The position numbers were made by a program, and so were the translations under genes. Shown here piece by piece: positions 1-10,400 of a stretch of DNA of 64,000 bases. Every line of letters starts with the position of its first letter. Position 1 is the first letter of the stretch. A model generated the notes under the pieces. It searched no databases. It saw only the letters and a list, made by a program, of their open reading frames with translations, and was not told where the DNA came from. Origin of the DNA: Ligula intestinalis (Eukaryota; Platyhelminthes; Cestoda; Diphyllobothriidea; Diphyllobothriidae); contig JAYGXS010000008.1 in assembly GCA_036362985.1 (NCBI GenBank), positions 10,327,272 to 10,391,271 on the forward strand. The letters are read 5' to 3'.

Positions 1-185
1 AATCTACGGCTATAAATCAACAACACCTCTAAATACAGTAAAGTATAAATACATTTAGCATTTATTAAAGTCTATTTTACTGCGTATCCTAATTCCTCGC
101 CCATAAAACTCTATAATCACCGTTTTCCTAGGAAGACATGGAGGAGGTAGGGATAAATGAGTGCGCCTACATAAGCTACTGTTGC
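1..185 (+). repeat. Family A dispersed repeat, fragment cut by the window edge
   Basis: The first 185 bases match 43690-43880 almost throughout (shared stretches such as AGCATTTATTAAAG and CTACATAAGCTACTGTTGC) in the same orientation. The same sequence is present inverted at 48975-49150 and 61970-62130. After about 185 the similarity stops. I do not recognise the family. Confidence 0.75.
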
Positions 186-1104
186 CGATGCGTCAACACC
201 TTAGCCGTCCTAGGGTCAGGATGACAAGGAGACAAAAGCATGCGATAGCGCATCGCACAAAAGGCCATATTACGCGCGACCTTCAAGTGCCGACATCACA
301 GGAGGACAGAAAGAGTTACGTGCACATGAAACAGCGCCGCCGGGTTGTGTCACCCTGAGATTATCAGCATTACACGATGGCTGCCCGGAGAAGCGTCCCG
401 CGCAGGGATCAATAAAAAAAGACACAGGGGACAAAGACTACTGGCCCTTAGATACGATGCTGTGGACAGGAGGCGGAATCTGCTGTCCACACGAAAACGT
501 GCGGCCGACATGGAGGACAAGCTGCAGACGAGACGACGCTGCCCGCGAGGACGCTAAGAAATTGAGACACACGCGCAGAAGCTGATGTACACACAGAGAG
601 ACGGTTGCAGTAAACTGTTCTCTACTATCCTGTCTGTCTTCCCTTCCTAACATGCAACTGGGGGACATAACACTACTAACCCCCTGTCTACCTGGATGCG
701 AGTTTAAGATAGCATCTCATTAATCGTCCTCTGTCATAACGAAGTGACGATAGCTGTTCACTGCGTTGACTTCCCATGGCTGGAATACCCCTTACCTGGC
801 AGTCAGCCTCCTCCTCCGCTTACGCAGTGAATTCTACTCTTTCGATCCATATCTTTGAAGGATCCTTTTATACTAACAACTCACGATTTCGCGAAGTCCG
901 TCTAGAACGTGACGCTCATGCTCAGTTCTAGACGGCAGCTCACAATACTGCTTTGGGACTCATTATGCCCTAAATGCGTCCTAGCAAAAAAGAAGCATAT
1001 GAACTAAGGACAGGCAGCCGGTTAAAAAGCCTACTTAATGCAACTAGAAATGCTAAAGATGATCTGCCAAAGCAATTAGAATGGAGTTCTTACAACCTTG
1101 TCAG

Positions 1105-1790
1105 TCAGTCAGCCAACTGAGCATCGGTGGCGTTTCGGAAACACTCGCTATTCTTCAATTTTAAAAATTGTTTTCATCGTAGGACCAATCAAAGGCTCAT
1201 GCTACGTTTTGTTTGATCACCATTCCCATGAGATGTATTTCTTACAGAAATTTAAGCAAATATTGGTAAGTGATTCGAAAAGCGATCCGTCAAAACAACC
1301 TCGGAATTTACCGGATGACTGAGACTGTATCCTGCTGCGAAGAGACTATTTACCGTTTCGGGAAAGTGAAAGGAAGATGATCGTGCGCCCTGTTACTACG
1401 TACTGGATCAGTTCGTTACTACACGTGCGCCAAAATCCTCCGTCAGCACAGCAGTTGGGGGAAGGGTAGGAGAACTAAACCGGATACTTAAAATTATGTC
1501 TCACAACATCTTGCCAAACGAAGTGTGGGAAAATTTAGTAGAAATATCTGCTGCAAGGACACGAGGCCAAAAGCCACCCTGAGGGAGCAAAATCTAGATG
1601 TCATCTCCAAGGGATGCTCGTGATCCAAGGAGGTCGGCGACAGACCCTGCAGCCCGAATTTGTATCTGACTCGCCTATACATTAAACAGAAACAATAAAC
1701 ATTTGATGGTTATATAGTGTGGTTGGTAATTTTTGTACAGAAAAAAAAGCATCAAGTAGAAGAGTGCAGGAATTTGCGGGCGCTCCCACT
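1105..1790 (+). repeat. Family C dispersed repeat, copy 1, with a residual open frame
   Basis: This segment matches the minus strand of 3420-5060 in order: 1105-1470 pairs with about 5060-4665, and 1494-1790 with about 3715-3420. The copy on the right is interrupted by a Penelope fragment. An open frame at 1098-1322 carries the peptide FDHHSHEMYF, and the other copy carries FDHHSHEKYF, so the element may once have been coding here. No known domain is recognised. It is followed directly by a SINE-like sequence in both copies. Confidence 0.65.
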
Positions 1791-1794
1791 TAGG

Positions 1795-2040
1795 GAGGCT
1801 AATTGATTTGTAAGGCTTGTTGGGAGATTTGAGTGATTTATTTGACCCAGTTGTGAAAAACTCGGTGGCTATTGTGGGATTCAAACGCACGCCACCGGGA
1901 GCCGGGAGTTTAATCACACACTTGGGTCAATTTACCCGCCCAGTCTATTGCCACACATGGAACCGACAAATTCTGATACAGTAGGCTGACTGCTCAAGCA
2001 GGATTTCCTAAGTAGCATCCACCAAATCACTAGCAGGTTA
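1795..2040 (-). repeat. tRNA-derived SINE-like element (SINE-1), degenerate
   Basis: It contains the family landmarks in reverse orientation: GACCCAGTTGTGAAAAACTC, a decayed B-box region (GGGATTCAAACGC), TTGGGTCAATTTACCCGCCC and CAGTAGGCTGACTGCTCAAG. The tRNA-like head itself is largely lost. The same landmarks recur at 12720-13320 and 53585-53990. Confidence 0.6.
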
Positions 2041-2415
2041 TACTTGATGTGACTAGCTCGCGTCGAAGTCACCTTTATCGAAGGCTCAGAGACGCTGGTC
2101 TCGACGCCTGGATCAGCCAATCACATTTGCCGAAAAACTGTTTTTCGGCCAGGTGACGAATAGCAACACTACACGCGTGAACGCCCTCTCTGGCTGCTGG
2201 CCTGACTGCTGTCAAATCGGCATTTGGACCCGGCTGGCCCTCCTGGCTGGTCGTATGCTCTCCAATTCAAATCTCTATTTTCCGTTCCTCTCTGTACACA
2301 ATATACTGTTCCTACTACTCTGACCTTCCCAAGATGTTTTCTCCACTAAGAGATCATGGTCTTAAGGTCACAGTTGCTAGGGTTAACTTACTAATCCCCT
2401 GTGATATACCTACTT
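2040..2415 (+). repeat. Family B dispersed repeat, copy 1
   Basis: About 375 bp. Family landmarks are GCCAATCAC near the start, a GTACACAATATACTG-like block, and TTGCTAGGGTTAACTTACT followed by CCCCTGTGATA at the end. Recognisable copies lie near 9110, 9995, 12085, 14090, 15100, 46430, 54290, 57305 and 58880. No open frame is conserved between copies, so it looks like a non-autonomous element of unknown class. Confidence 0.65.
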
Positions 2416-2429
2416 AGAAGAGAGGAACG

Positions 2430-2640
2430 TCGGCAGATTTGGATAATTAAGTTGACTCAGTTGTGAAAATCTCGACTGCCTCGACGGGATTCAAACGCAC
2501 ACCGGCAAGGGGAGGGCCTTTGTACAACCAATACTCCAGCAAAATAAGATGCGAGGCCCCCACCGAGAGCCGTGCGTTAAATCATCCTTGAGATAAATGA
2601 CTCAAATCAATAATTAAAATCTGCCAGCGTAGTCATCTGG
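2430..2640 (-). repeat. SINE-1 fragment
   Basis: Landmarks TTGACTCAGTTGTGAAAATC and GACGGGATTCAAACGCAC are visible in reverse orientation, followed by a diverged head. Confidence 0.5.
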
Positions 2641-2644
2641 TTGA

Positions 2645-2990
2645 TTCTAGATTTATAAATCGCCACGGCAGGAAACGGCTGGAGTCGTTTACTGGATCTG
2701 GGGCAAATGTGGACAAAGCATCTACGTCGGAGAAACTGGAAGATTACTCAGGACACGAATGGCTGACATGCAGCGACGGTGAGGAAGAAAGATGCCAACT
2801 CCCAGGTTTCCGCTCACTCGACGGGACGTGGTCATATTGTCAAGTTTGATGAGGCCGAAGGCCCCGTAAGTGGGGACAACCACGTGAGCCGCAAGCTGCT
2901 CGAGTCATGGTTCTCGGTCCATCAACAAGGGCAACAACTTGGCGTTACCATACGGTGTACTGATTAATTTTCTAAGGAAGAGAATCAATC
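2645..2990 (+). pseudogene. Penelope-like element GIY-YIG endonuclease remnant
   Basis: Joined across two frames, the translation follows the C-terminal endonuclease of Penelope-like retroelements: GVVYWI, then CGQSIYVGETGRLLRTRM, then VRKKDANSQVSAHSTGRGH, KLLESWF and, after another frame change, SINKGNN. IYVGETGR is the nuclease signature and the E of LLESWF fits the usual catalytic glutamate. A one-base shift near 2780 (with an in-frame TGA) and another near 2925 make it non-functional. No reverse transcriptase is seen upstream, so this is a truncated copy. Confidence 0.75.
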
Positions 2991-3179
2991 ACGTGGGAAG
3001 GGCCGGACCTAGCAACAACAACTCGAACGACAACGAGCATAATTGTCGCACCATTACCTAGCTCACATCCCACACCGCCTAGGAAATCACGGCAATTAAT
3101 GAGTCGAACGCGAAGTATCAAGCCATTAACGTGCCAATTAAGACCCAAGCGGTGGCTACAGAAGTGGATACCTTACTGT

Positions 3180-3420
3180 ATCCTAATTGGTGGATTCCAT
3201 ACCTTGCAGTAGGCCGGGCGGGTCACTTGGCCCAGGTGTGCTCAAACTCACTGCTCCTGGTACGAGCCTCTTGGCTGTACTAAAGCCTTCCCTTTGTTGG
3301 CGTAGGTTTGAATTCCACCGAGGCTGCCAAGTTTATCACAACTGGGTCAAATAAATTATTCAAATCTGCCAACATCCCTTACAAACTACTTAGTCTCCCT
3401 AAGGAAGGAAGGGGGTGGGG
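3180..3420 (+). repeat. SINE-1 fragment
   Basis: Here the family reads forward: GGTGGATTCCATACC, AGGCCGGGCGGGTCA, then ATCACAACTGGGTCAAATAA and the tail CAAATCTGCCAACATCCC. It sits against family C copy 2, mirroring the arrangement at 1795. Confidence 0.5.
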
Positions 3421-3739
3421 TATACACGCACATTGCTGCACTCCTCTACGTAATGCTTCATTTTTCGGTACAAAAAAATTACCAACCATACTATTACCTC
3501 AAAATGTTTCCTGTTTCCGTTTCATGTATAGGCGAATCAGACACGCAAATTCGGGGTGCAGGGTTTATGGCTGTCCTCCTTGGGTCACGCGCCTGCCGTG
3601 GAGCTAAAATGTGATTCTCCTCATCTTTTAAGGTCGCTGTTGACCTCGCGTTCTTGCAGCATATATTCCTCCCACACTTTTCCCAGGCTTTATTTGGCAA
3701 GACGTGAGAGATAATTTAAATACTAGCTTTAGTTCGGTA

Positions 3740-4665
3740 AAGGAGACATATGGTCGAACACTGGAACAAAATTTATTTTTGCCTGAGCTTTCGAGCTCTT
3801 ACAAGAGCCCATCGTCAGAGGTGGAGAAACAGCAACAAATGTGGAGCTACTTGGGGCGGGTGTACAGTAACTAAAATTTTGAACGTGTAGAAAATCAATA
3901 ATTGTGTGTGCCGCCGGCTTGCCACTGAGGGCTGTGCTAGCCAGTGCTAGTAGGCAAGACCGACAAGTTGTGTGGAAATATTTACAGAAATAGAATCGTT
4001 AACAAAACAAGTAATAGTTATGGTGGGAGGGATGAGAAATTAAAAAGTCATAGGAGAAGGGAAGAGAAGCGAGGGATAATGTAGGCTTGGGCGCCAAATG
4101 GCCACGTCAGCATCGAAAGTGGGATGATTATGGAGGATTTTGGGCAAATTGATTACGGCGGGCGTCTGGACGTGATCGTTTGCAGTAGCGTAAGGCCCTG
4201 TACGCTGGCGCCAATTCGACACATCTGTTGACCGAATTCTCATCCGTGGACCAGGCTTCGATAAATTCTCTGCTCGTCTTGTTTCCCGCGTGGGCGAGTA
4301 CCTTGACGGCAGCGAAGTTGAACTCATGGCCTGTTTCGTAGGTGTGAGTTGCAACTTGTGATGATTCGTCGCCTAGTCGCACGGCCTGCTTGTGTTCACG
4401 TATACGCGATCCGAGCATGCGTTCCGTTTGACCTGTATAATTACAGGGACAGTTTAGGCATGGGATGCGATATACTACACCCGATTGTTCATTCTGCGTA
4501 AGCCGGTCTTTTATTTTCATCACTCTGCTGCGCATTTTAGCTTTGGGTCTGTGTGCAATTCCAACACCTAGCCCCGCAGCGATGCGCTCAGTCGCTTCTG
4601 AGACGTCTTTTATGTATGGCAGAGCGTGCCATATCTTCGGTGGTTCTTCTGTTTGGGTCCCCCTG
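3740..4665 (-). mobile_element. Penelope-like element, 5'-truncated, with an intact GIY-YIG domain
   Basis: An open frame from about 4660 down to 4128 reads WHALPYIKDVSEATERIA, then GVGIAHRPKAKMRSRV and continues into an undamaged GIY-YIG module: VVYRIPCLNCPCNYTGQTER, SRIREHKQAV, HTYETGHEFNF, SREFIEAWS and SVNRCVELAPAYRALR. The linker and nuclease are typical of the C-terminus of Penelope polyproteins. The tyrosine pair, the arginine of SRIREH and the glutamate of EFIEAW are present. The reverse transcriptase part is missing, as expected for 5' truncation. Downstream at 3781-3820 lies a hammerhead-like core, the known terminal motif of these elements. Confidence 0.85.
3781..3820 (-). ncRNA. 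Minimal type I hammerhead ribozyme of a Penelope-like element
   Basis: On the minus strand the RNA reads CUGACGA, a six-pair stem II (GGGCUC / GAGCUC, loop UUGUAA), GAAA, a two-pair stem III with no loop (AG/CU), the cleavage site CUC, then AGG pairing with the CCU that precedes the core. All invariant core bases fit the consensus CUGANGA...GAAA...UH. Stem III is too short to be stable as a monomer, which is the known situation in Penelope elements, where dimers are thought to act. Confidence 0.65.
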
Positions 4666-5190
4666 CAAGACTCCTATGTTGATGGAGGACGTTGGCGCGC
4701 AGGGAGTACCGAAGTGATCCAGTAAATAATACCAGGACACACGATCACCTTCCCCTCTGGCACAAATGCTTTCTCTGAGATGCGATAAAACCACTTTCCC
4801 GAGACATTAAATTCTCTCTTCGTAACAGGATACAGTGTCGTTCGTTCGTTTTATTAAATTTCGTGGTTGTTTTGGCAGATCGCCTTTAGAAACAACTACC
4901 ACTATTGGCTTATATTTCTGTGAGAAATACTTCTCATGGGAATGGTGATCAAACCAGACGTCGCGTGAGCCCTTGGTTTATCCTAAGACGAAAATGCCTC
5001 TTTAAAACTGATGCGTAGCGAGTGGTTCCGAAACGCCACCGATGCTATATCGCTTGAATGACTCACAAGACTGTAAAAGCTCCATTTTAGGGGAACTTTA
5101 CCAGATACACATACAACAGAAACCCCGGGGGATGTAATTGAATCCCTGGGTAAGTGGCCCTAATTCCAGCCTGCTTTAGTTCTTATTAGA

Positions 5191-5760
5191 TCAGCCTATA
5201 AAAGAATGTATCTCTCCGCCCAACTTCGTAAGATTCACATCTACAAGGTGTCCCAGAAGTAACTGACCCTTTTGATTTGCCAATAAAACGAAAATTAATA
5301 ACGCTAGGATATTGAAACTTGTTTTATTCGAAAGAAAAACCTTTTTATGCTTTACTAGAAATAGGTTTTGAATAAAATGTTTTTTTAAATGATGGCCATG
5401 TTTGTTTTGACAACTTAGGGTTCGTTTCTTTGTCGTTTCCATAACGCTCCTTAGTGTATCAGGCGATAGTTGTCTTATTTCAGAAGAAATTTTGTTTTTA
5501 AGTTCTTGCAGATTCGTTGGATTTGTTACATAAACCTTTGACTTCGGGTAGCCCCATAGGAAGAAATCGCATGGGGTCAAATCTGGAGATCGAGGGGGCC
5601 AATCAGTTTTACCAAATCGTGAAATCAAATGATTTAGAAAGCACTCATTTAACAACTTCATCGTTTCTCTTGCTGTATGGGCCATGGCTCCATCCTGTTG
5701 AAACCAAGTATTGTGTAGGCCATGTCTCTCAATTTCAGGAATTAGAAATTCGCTAATCAT
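5191..5760 (-). pseudogene. Mariner-family transposase, C-terminal half
   Basis: The frame starts MISEFLIPEIERHGL and contains WFQQDGAMAHTARETM (second catalytic Asp, residue 23) and WPPRSPDLTPCDFFLWGY (third Asp, residue 65 in PCDFF). Forty-one residues separate them, which fits the DD41D (rosa/VS-like) group rather than classical DD34D mariners. The protein then follows the family (KVYVTNPTNLQELKNKI) until about 5390, after which the frame runs into the terminal repeat. The first catalytic Asp and DNA-binding domain are absent. The upstream continuation lies beyond the Penelope insertion at 6480-6560. Confidence 0.8.
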
Positions 5761-6704
5761 AGTTCGGTATGAAAAGAAAGAAGATCTTCGGAAAATCGAG
5801 CTGTACTCGTGGATTTTCGAACAAGTATCACGTGTTCGTCGTCAAACTCTATTAAAAGTGAGGGCTGGGAATGTCGCACTAGATGTTTTGGAGGCAGAGG
5901 TTACAACGGACGGGGGAGGGAAGGGGGGAATTGGGTGGAAGGGTTATGGTGACGTGACACCCGCGGCGATAGGTTGTGCTAGTGAGGGGAGGGGGTGTTA
6001 GCGTTTGGACTATGGGCCGCGTGTTCGGGGGAGGGGGGGGGGCTGGTTAAGAGTAAGAGAAATTCCACTTGGCCGGGCACAGAGAGCCAGTTGTTGTTTC
6101 AGGCTGTGTCCAGATTAGTAGACCATGCACGAAACCCGGTATAGTGTGAGTCAAGCTCTACGTGCCTGTTTATACTAGCCGGATTCGAGTGCCAAACTTC
6201 AAGGAATTCTCTTGCTTGTCGATGCCATTGCGATCACGTCGGTGGCATCTCAATTGAAGCGGTGATCACACTCAATGGAGTGTGCGAATACGAGTGATAA
6301 CTGGTTCCGAAGGCAAACGGCTGACTTGTGTTCGTTGATGCGAGTCTCAAGGCGTCGGCCTGTTTGGCCAATATAAACGCAAGGGCAACCAGCACACGGT
6401 ATACGGTAAACGACGTTACTTAGTTGTCCCACGTGTAGAGCGTCCGTTACTCGACATAAGCTGTTACTGTTGCGCCATCATCCTTTTCAAAAAAGTATGG
6501 GCCAATCACATTGGAAGCAGTTATTCCGAACCACACCATCACACGAAGAGAATGCAGCAGCCTTTTTTGAATTTCTCTTGGATTTTATCGCACCGAATTC
6601 CAGAATTATGTCTTTCGAATAAAACAAGTTGCAATATCCTAGCTTTAATAGTTTTCGTTTTATTAGCAAATCAAAATGGTCAGTTACTTCTAGGACACTC
6701 TGTA
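5242..6704 (-). mobile_element. Mariner-type DNA transposon with TA ends, interrupted by a Penelope fragment
   Basis: The ends form long inverted repeats. The left end reads ACAAGGTGTCCCAGAAGTAA and the right end, on the other strand, ACAGAGTGTCCTAGAAGTAA. Similarity runs about 85 bases inward and both ends are flanked by TA. Inside, minus-strand transposase pieces lie at about 6480-6560 (reading VMVWFGI, GPYFFEKDDGATV, TAYVE) and 5330-5760. A Penelope fragment (about 5765-6460) sits exactly between these pieces. The transposase N-terminus and DNA-binding region are missing next to the right end, so the copy also carries an internal deletion. Confidence 0.8.
5765..6460 (-). mobile_element. 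Penelope-like element fragment inserted in the mariner transposase
   Basis: Minus-strand translation gives DALHVGQLSNVVYRIPC, GCPCVYIGQTGRRLETRI and NEHKSAV, then after a frameshift near 6250 RQAREFLEVWHSN, ASINRHVELDSHYTGFRAW. This is a GIY-YIG module plus the typical C-terminal tail. About 330 bases of non-coding sequence follow before the mariner reading frame resumes at 5760. The fragment is 5'-truncated at about 6458. Confidence 0.8.
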
Positions 6705-6899
6705 GTAAGTGGTATTCACACGTTTGAACTGTGAGTACTCGACTGCATGTGTGGGGTTCCCATCCACGTCAAGAAGGGCAAGGCTCTTATAGAAACAACA
6801 CTTTACTCATCTTGTCTACAAGGGTCCATCGAGAGTAGCAACTGCCTCGTAGTTGGTATACATTATCCTCCCGACCTGCTATTGGATGTAAAATCCATC

Positions 6900-7060
6900 G
6901 ATGCCGAAACGGTATGCTGACTGCCCCACGAGGACAGATTTGAATGATTTTACTGATCAATTTTGAAATAGACGGTGTCTAGTTCGATATTCAAAGCTAA
7001 ATAAAATGCTCATTTGTAAAATACTCGGGGAACTCAGTGGGATTTGAACTCAAGATTGGT
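6900..7060 (-). repeat. SINE-1 fragment, strongly diverged
   Basis: GTATGCTGACTGCCC and the following AGATTTGAATGATTTTACTG recall family landmarks in reverse orientation. The tRNA-like head is not recognisable. Confidence 0.4.
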
Positions 7061-7069
7061 AGAGCAAGG

Positions 7070-7265
7070 CTTTGTTGATAGAAGCGAATAGGCAAATTCC
7101 AGGAGGCAGTACAGAAGAAGAAGATGCAATCACTGGAACAAGACGTTTATTTGCCTCACGTTTCGGCTTTACTACAGCCAGCATCGCAACAGGCTGGGTT
7201 ACGAAAGCTCGGAATGTCAGAAACTCACAGTTGGCGTCTGTTACTTTAGGTGCTATCAGATAATG
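7070..7265 (-). mobile_element. Penelope terminal repeat remnant with a decayed hammerhead
   Basis: On the minus strand GGCTGTAGTAAAGCC (a stem II hairpin) is followed by GAAACGTGAGGCAAATAAAC and GTTCCAGTGATTG, the arrangement seen at Penelope ends such as 3744-3820. The upstream core reads CTGTTGCGATG instead of CTGANGA, so the ribozyme is broken. Confidence 0.5.
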
Positions 7266-7269
7266 GTTA

Positions 7270-7910
7270 CATTAAAGCGTGTGTTCGAATTCAGCCGAGT
7301 TATCACAACTAGATCACATGCAAGGTAGCACTATTTAATAAGCGGTTGCAAGCTGTTGATCCCCGATAACTGCAAGTAGATAGGCTTTCGAGCAATTATA
7401 TCCTCAATGTTTATTCGCGTGATCTGAAGGGTCAAAAGAGTCGCGACTGCTTCCCAGAACTGGCCTCTTCGCTTCTGTTAGGGTCACAAGGGTTTCCCAT
7501 GTCTCATGATCTCACCCAGTCAATTTTGCTGCGGTTAATCTGCCGCCAATCCCGACTTCTAATGCTGATGGCTGAAATGGACGTACACTCGTCTGACTTT
7601 CAACAAGCGATGTTAATGTTGTCTTCCTCTGCATTCCTTTCCATCTCCTTCGTTTCCTTTGTCTACCTCATCTTCTACCTCATTTTACTCCTTTGCCGGA
7701 TTGTTAACCCTCGTTCCCTTTTCCTTATTCCTCCTTCTCTTCATGATTGTGTTCGCTCATGTTACTAACTTTATCTAACTTTTCCATCTGCATTCCTCCT
7801 CATCCTAATTCCATTGGCCAATCAGAGGGCAGTTTCATGGGTTCTTCGACTGTAACCGTCTCTCGACCCACCTGGGTGGAACAAAAATGACAACAAGTAG
7901 GAAAATGTTG
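7270..7910 (+). other. No recognisable feature
   Basis: An open frame at 7499-7768 is low-complexity and hydrophobic, with no recognisable domain and no splice context. A short SINE-1-like tail lies near 7300-7320. Otherwise I see nothing here. Confidence 0.5.
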
Positions 7911-7914
7911 AGGA

Positions 7915-8500
7915 AAAAATAGCAAAAAAACATAAATAAGCTGCGAGTTTTTAAAATACTTCAATATGTTTCACGAACCAACGCGAGATCAAAGAAAGTT
8001 TTGTAAAAAACTTTAATTTAACCCCAAAATGAACTCTAACCCTTACCTTGATGACTAACCCCAACCCCACTAATTCTCGATCCCATAAATTGAACAGTTA
8101 CTCTGACTAACCATAAAATAACCCTAAGTCCAGTATAAAAATAATCCCAGCGCTGAAACTTACCCGTCCCCTAACTCTAACTAAAACCCTAAAAACTAAC
8201 TCAGATCGTAAACCTGGTTTTAACCACAGAACAAACCCTACTTATAAAAAGAGAACTAACCTCCGCCAAAAATAACCCCAGACTTAATCCTAAAGCTAAC
8301 CTTAACCACCAAACTAACCCTAAAACCAATCCTAAAACTGACCTTACCCTAAAAATGAATCGAACCCTAATCCTAACGACAATCCTACCCTTATCCTAAA
8401 GTTAACTTTGACCCTAAAATTAACTCTAACCCTGATACACAAGCCTCACATAACAAGTAAAGTACATATTAATGATAAAGTGGTTATATATCTCAGATCA
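7915..8500 (+). repeat. Degenerate telomere-like (CCCTAA) array, unit 1
   Basis: About 400 bp are built from variants of AACCCTAAAA and TAACCCTAAC, preceded by CATAAATAAGCTG and followed by GATACACAAGCCTCAC and AGTAAAGTACATA. The whole unit is repeated in order at 8505-9030, with its end displaced to 9486-9580. Animal telomeres are TTAGGG repeats, so this could be a degenerate interstitial telomeric array or a CCCTAA-rich satellite. Confidence 0.65.
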
Positions 8501-8504
8501 TTAC

Positions 8505-9030
8505 CCCCAAAAAAAGCCATAAATAAGCTGATAGTCCATAAGGTACTCCAATATATTTCACGAAGCAGCACACAATTTTAAAAATTCATTGTTTTGTAGA
8601 AAACTGTAAATTAACTCAAATTTTACAATTTAACTTAACCCTAACAGGAATCCTAGCTCTTAATCCTAAAACTAAGCTCAACCTTAAAAACCCCATCAAG
8701 CGAACAGCAACTCTAACCCCAACCCTAAAATAACCTTAAACCTTGTCCTAGGTTAATCCCAACTCTAAAAATAGCCCTTCTTCTAGCTCTAACTACAACC
8801 CTAAAGATAACTCAAATCGTAAACTGACTTTAAACATAAAACAAACTTTATGTACAACAGTAGAACTAACGCTGACAACCCAAAACGACAACCCTAAATC
8901 TAAAGCCGACCTCAACCATAAATCTAACCCCAGCCCTAAAAATAAGCCGAAGCCTAATCCTAAAACCAATTTTAACCCTGTGCCTAAAACGAACTATAAG
9001 TTCAACTTAAAGTTAACCTTGGTCCTAAAA
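8505..9030 (+). repeat. Degenerate telomere-like (CCCTAA) array, unit 2
   Basis: It aligns end to end with unit 1, for example AACTCAAATCGTAAACTG here against AACTCAGATCGTAAACCTG. The closing segment found in unit 1 (8412-8500) reappears only at 9486-9580. The intervening 9035-9485 is family B and flanking sequence, so a later insertion split the second unit. Confidence 0.65.
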
Positions 9031-9039
9031 CTTAGCACA

Positions 9040-9485
9040 GGGATCTCGTCGGGAAATCACCATTATCCCATGGACAACAGGCCATATCAGGAGTTGAGAG
9101 TTCAGATCGCGTCGGAAATTCACCGATATCGCAGGGGTTAATTAAGTTAAATCCTAGCAACTGCGATCTTCAGGCCAGGTTCCTTGGGAGAGAGGAACAT
9201 ATGGCAGGCAAAAGTTGTAGGAACAGTTTATTCTGTGCAGAAGGAATAGAAAATAACTAAGAGGAATTTGACTGTTAGACGAGCGCGCAACCGCCGGCCA
9301 TATCACCGTGTCTGAAGTAAGGTGACCGCTGGGATCGCCACAGCATTTCGAGTGGCATTTTTGAGAGTCGACTTTGATGGGTGATTGGTCAGATGGATTG
9401 GCTAGATTGGCATAAGTGGTTAGTGCATGTGTACTCGTTGGCGGCGGTGAGCCTTGGAACATGCTGCGTGGAGTGAGTCGACACA
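9040..9485 (-). repeat. Family B repeat, inserted in the telomere-like array
   Basis: Landmarks in reverse orientation include CCTAGCAACTGCGATCTTCAG and CAGTTTATTCTGTGCAG. It separates the body of array unit 2 from its terminal block at 9486-9580. Confidence 0.6.
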
Positions 9486-9579
9486 AACTAACTCTAATCC
9501 CGATACACAAGCTTCACTTAAATAGTAAAGTACATAGTAATAATAAAGTCGTTACATACCTCAGCTCCTTATCGCAAAA

Positions 9580-9990
9580 CGTCCTGTCGCTATGTTGTCA
9601 AATCTTCCACTCTTCCACTCTCCTAATCGCTTTTATCACTAACGTTTGCGGTTGGACATGAGAATAAGAACCCCCGTAATACTGGTGGCCTTACTCTAAA
9701 TTCCAGGAAGATTGCCTATTTCCTTAACCCCTTTAACACTAACTTCTGCCCTTGTTAACCTTACCTACCTCCGAAAGTTCCCGTAAGGGTACTTGCAATA
9801 CCGGAGGTACGTATTCTCCTGCGCTATCAAGTTCTCAATCTAATTTATCGCATCCAACACTAAAGTCACCAGCACGCATACAAATATCCATACTACCTCT
9901 TCTCCTATGATCTTCTTCGTTGTGTTTTCCAAGGAAAGAGATGGGCATTCTACTGCGTGTTCTTCGCAAGCTCTCTTCTGCTGGTCGATA
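9580..9990 (+). other. No recognisable feature
   Basis: Unique-looking sequence without convincing coding potential or repeat similarity inside the window. Confidence 0.5.
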
Positions 9991-9994
9991 CCAT

Positions 9995-10400
9995 AGAACT
10001 TTTATCGCAGAGAGTTGAGTAAGTTGAACCTTATCAACTGCGATCTTCAGACCATGGTTCCTTAGGAGAGAAAAGAGAAAGCCGTGGGAAGACCAGAGTG
10101 TTAGGAAGTGTATTCTGCACAGAAGGATAGGAGGCTAGATGGAGAGAGTTTTGACTCTCAGATGAGTGCAGGCCGGCTGCGAGGGCGTCAATTCCTGAGT
10201 GACGAGAGCGTCACGAATCGCCGGAATGCCGGCGTATGCTCTGTTATGGCAGCCAATCACGCGGCTAATGTCTAGAATAGCGGTCATGACGTGATCTTGA
10301 GATGGGCGAAGGCTGGCGTGGGCGAGCGGGCCTTGTAGGTCAAAGGCGCAATGCGTGAACGGTTGATCTTGGGTTCCAGGTGGCTGTTAGGGGCCACTAC
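9995..10400 (-). repeat. Family B repeat
   Basis: ATCAACTGCGATCTTCAGACC, TTCCTTAGGAGAG and GTGTATTCTGCACAGAAGG are family landmarks read in reverse. The distal part contains TTGTAGGTCAAAGGCGCAATG. Confidence 0.6.

Larger units (their letters stand above)
3420..5060 (-). repeat. Family C dispersed repeat, copy 2, interrupted by a Penelope fragment
   Basis: The outer parts (3420-3715 and 4665-5060) match family C copy 1 in inverted orientation. The intervening 3740-4660 has no counterpart in copy 1 and encodes a Penelope endonuclease, so the Penelope sequence interrupts the older repeat. Copy 1 has only about 25 bases at the equivalent point. Confidence 0.65.
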
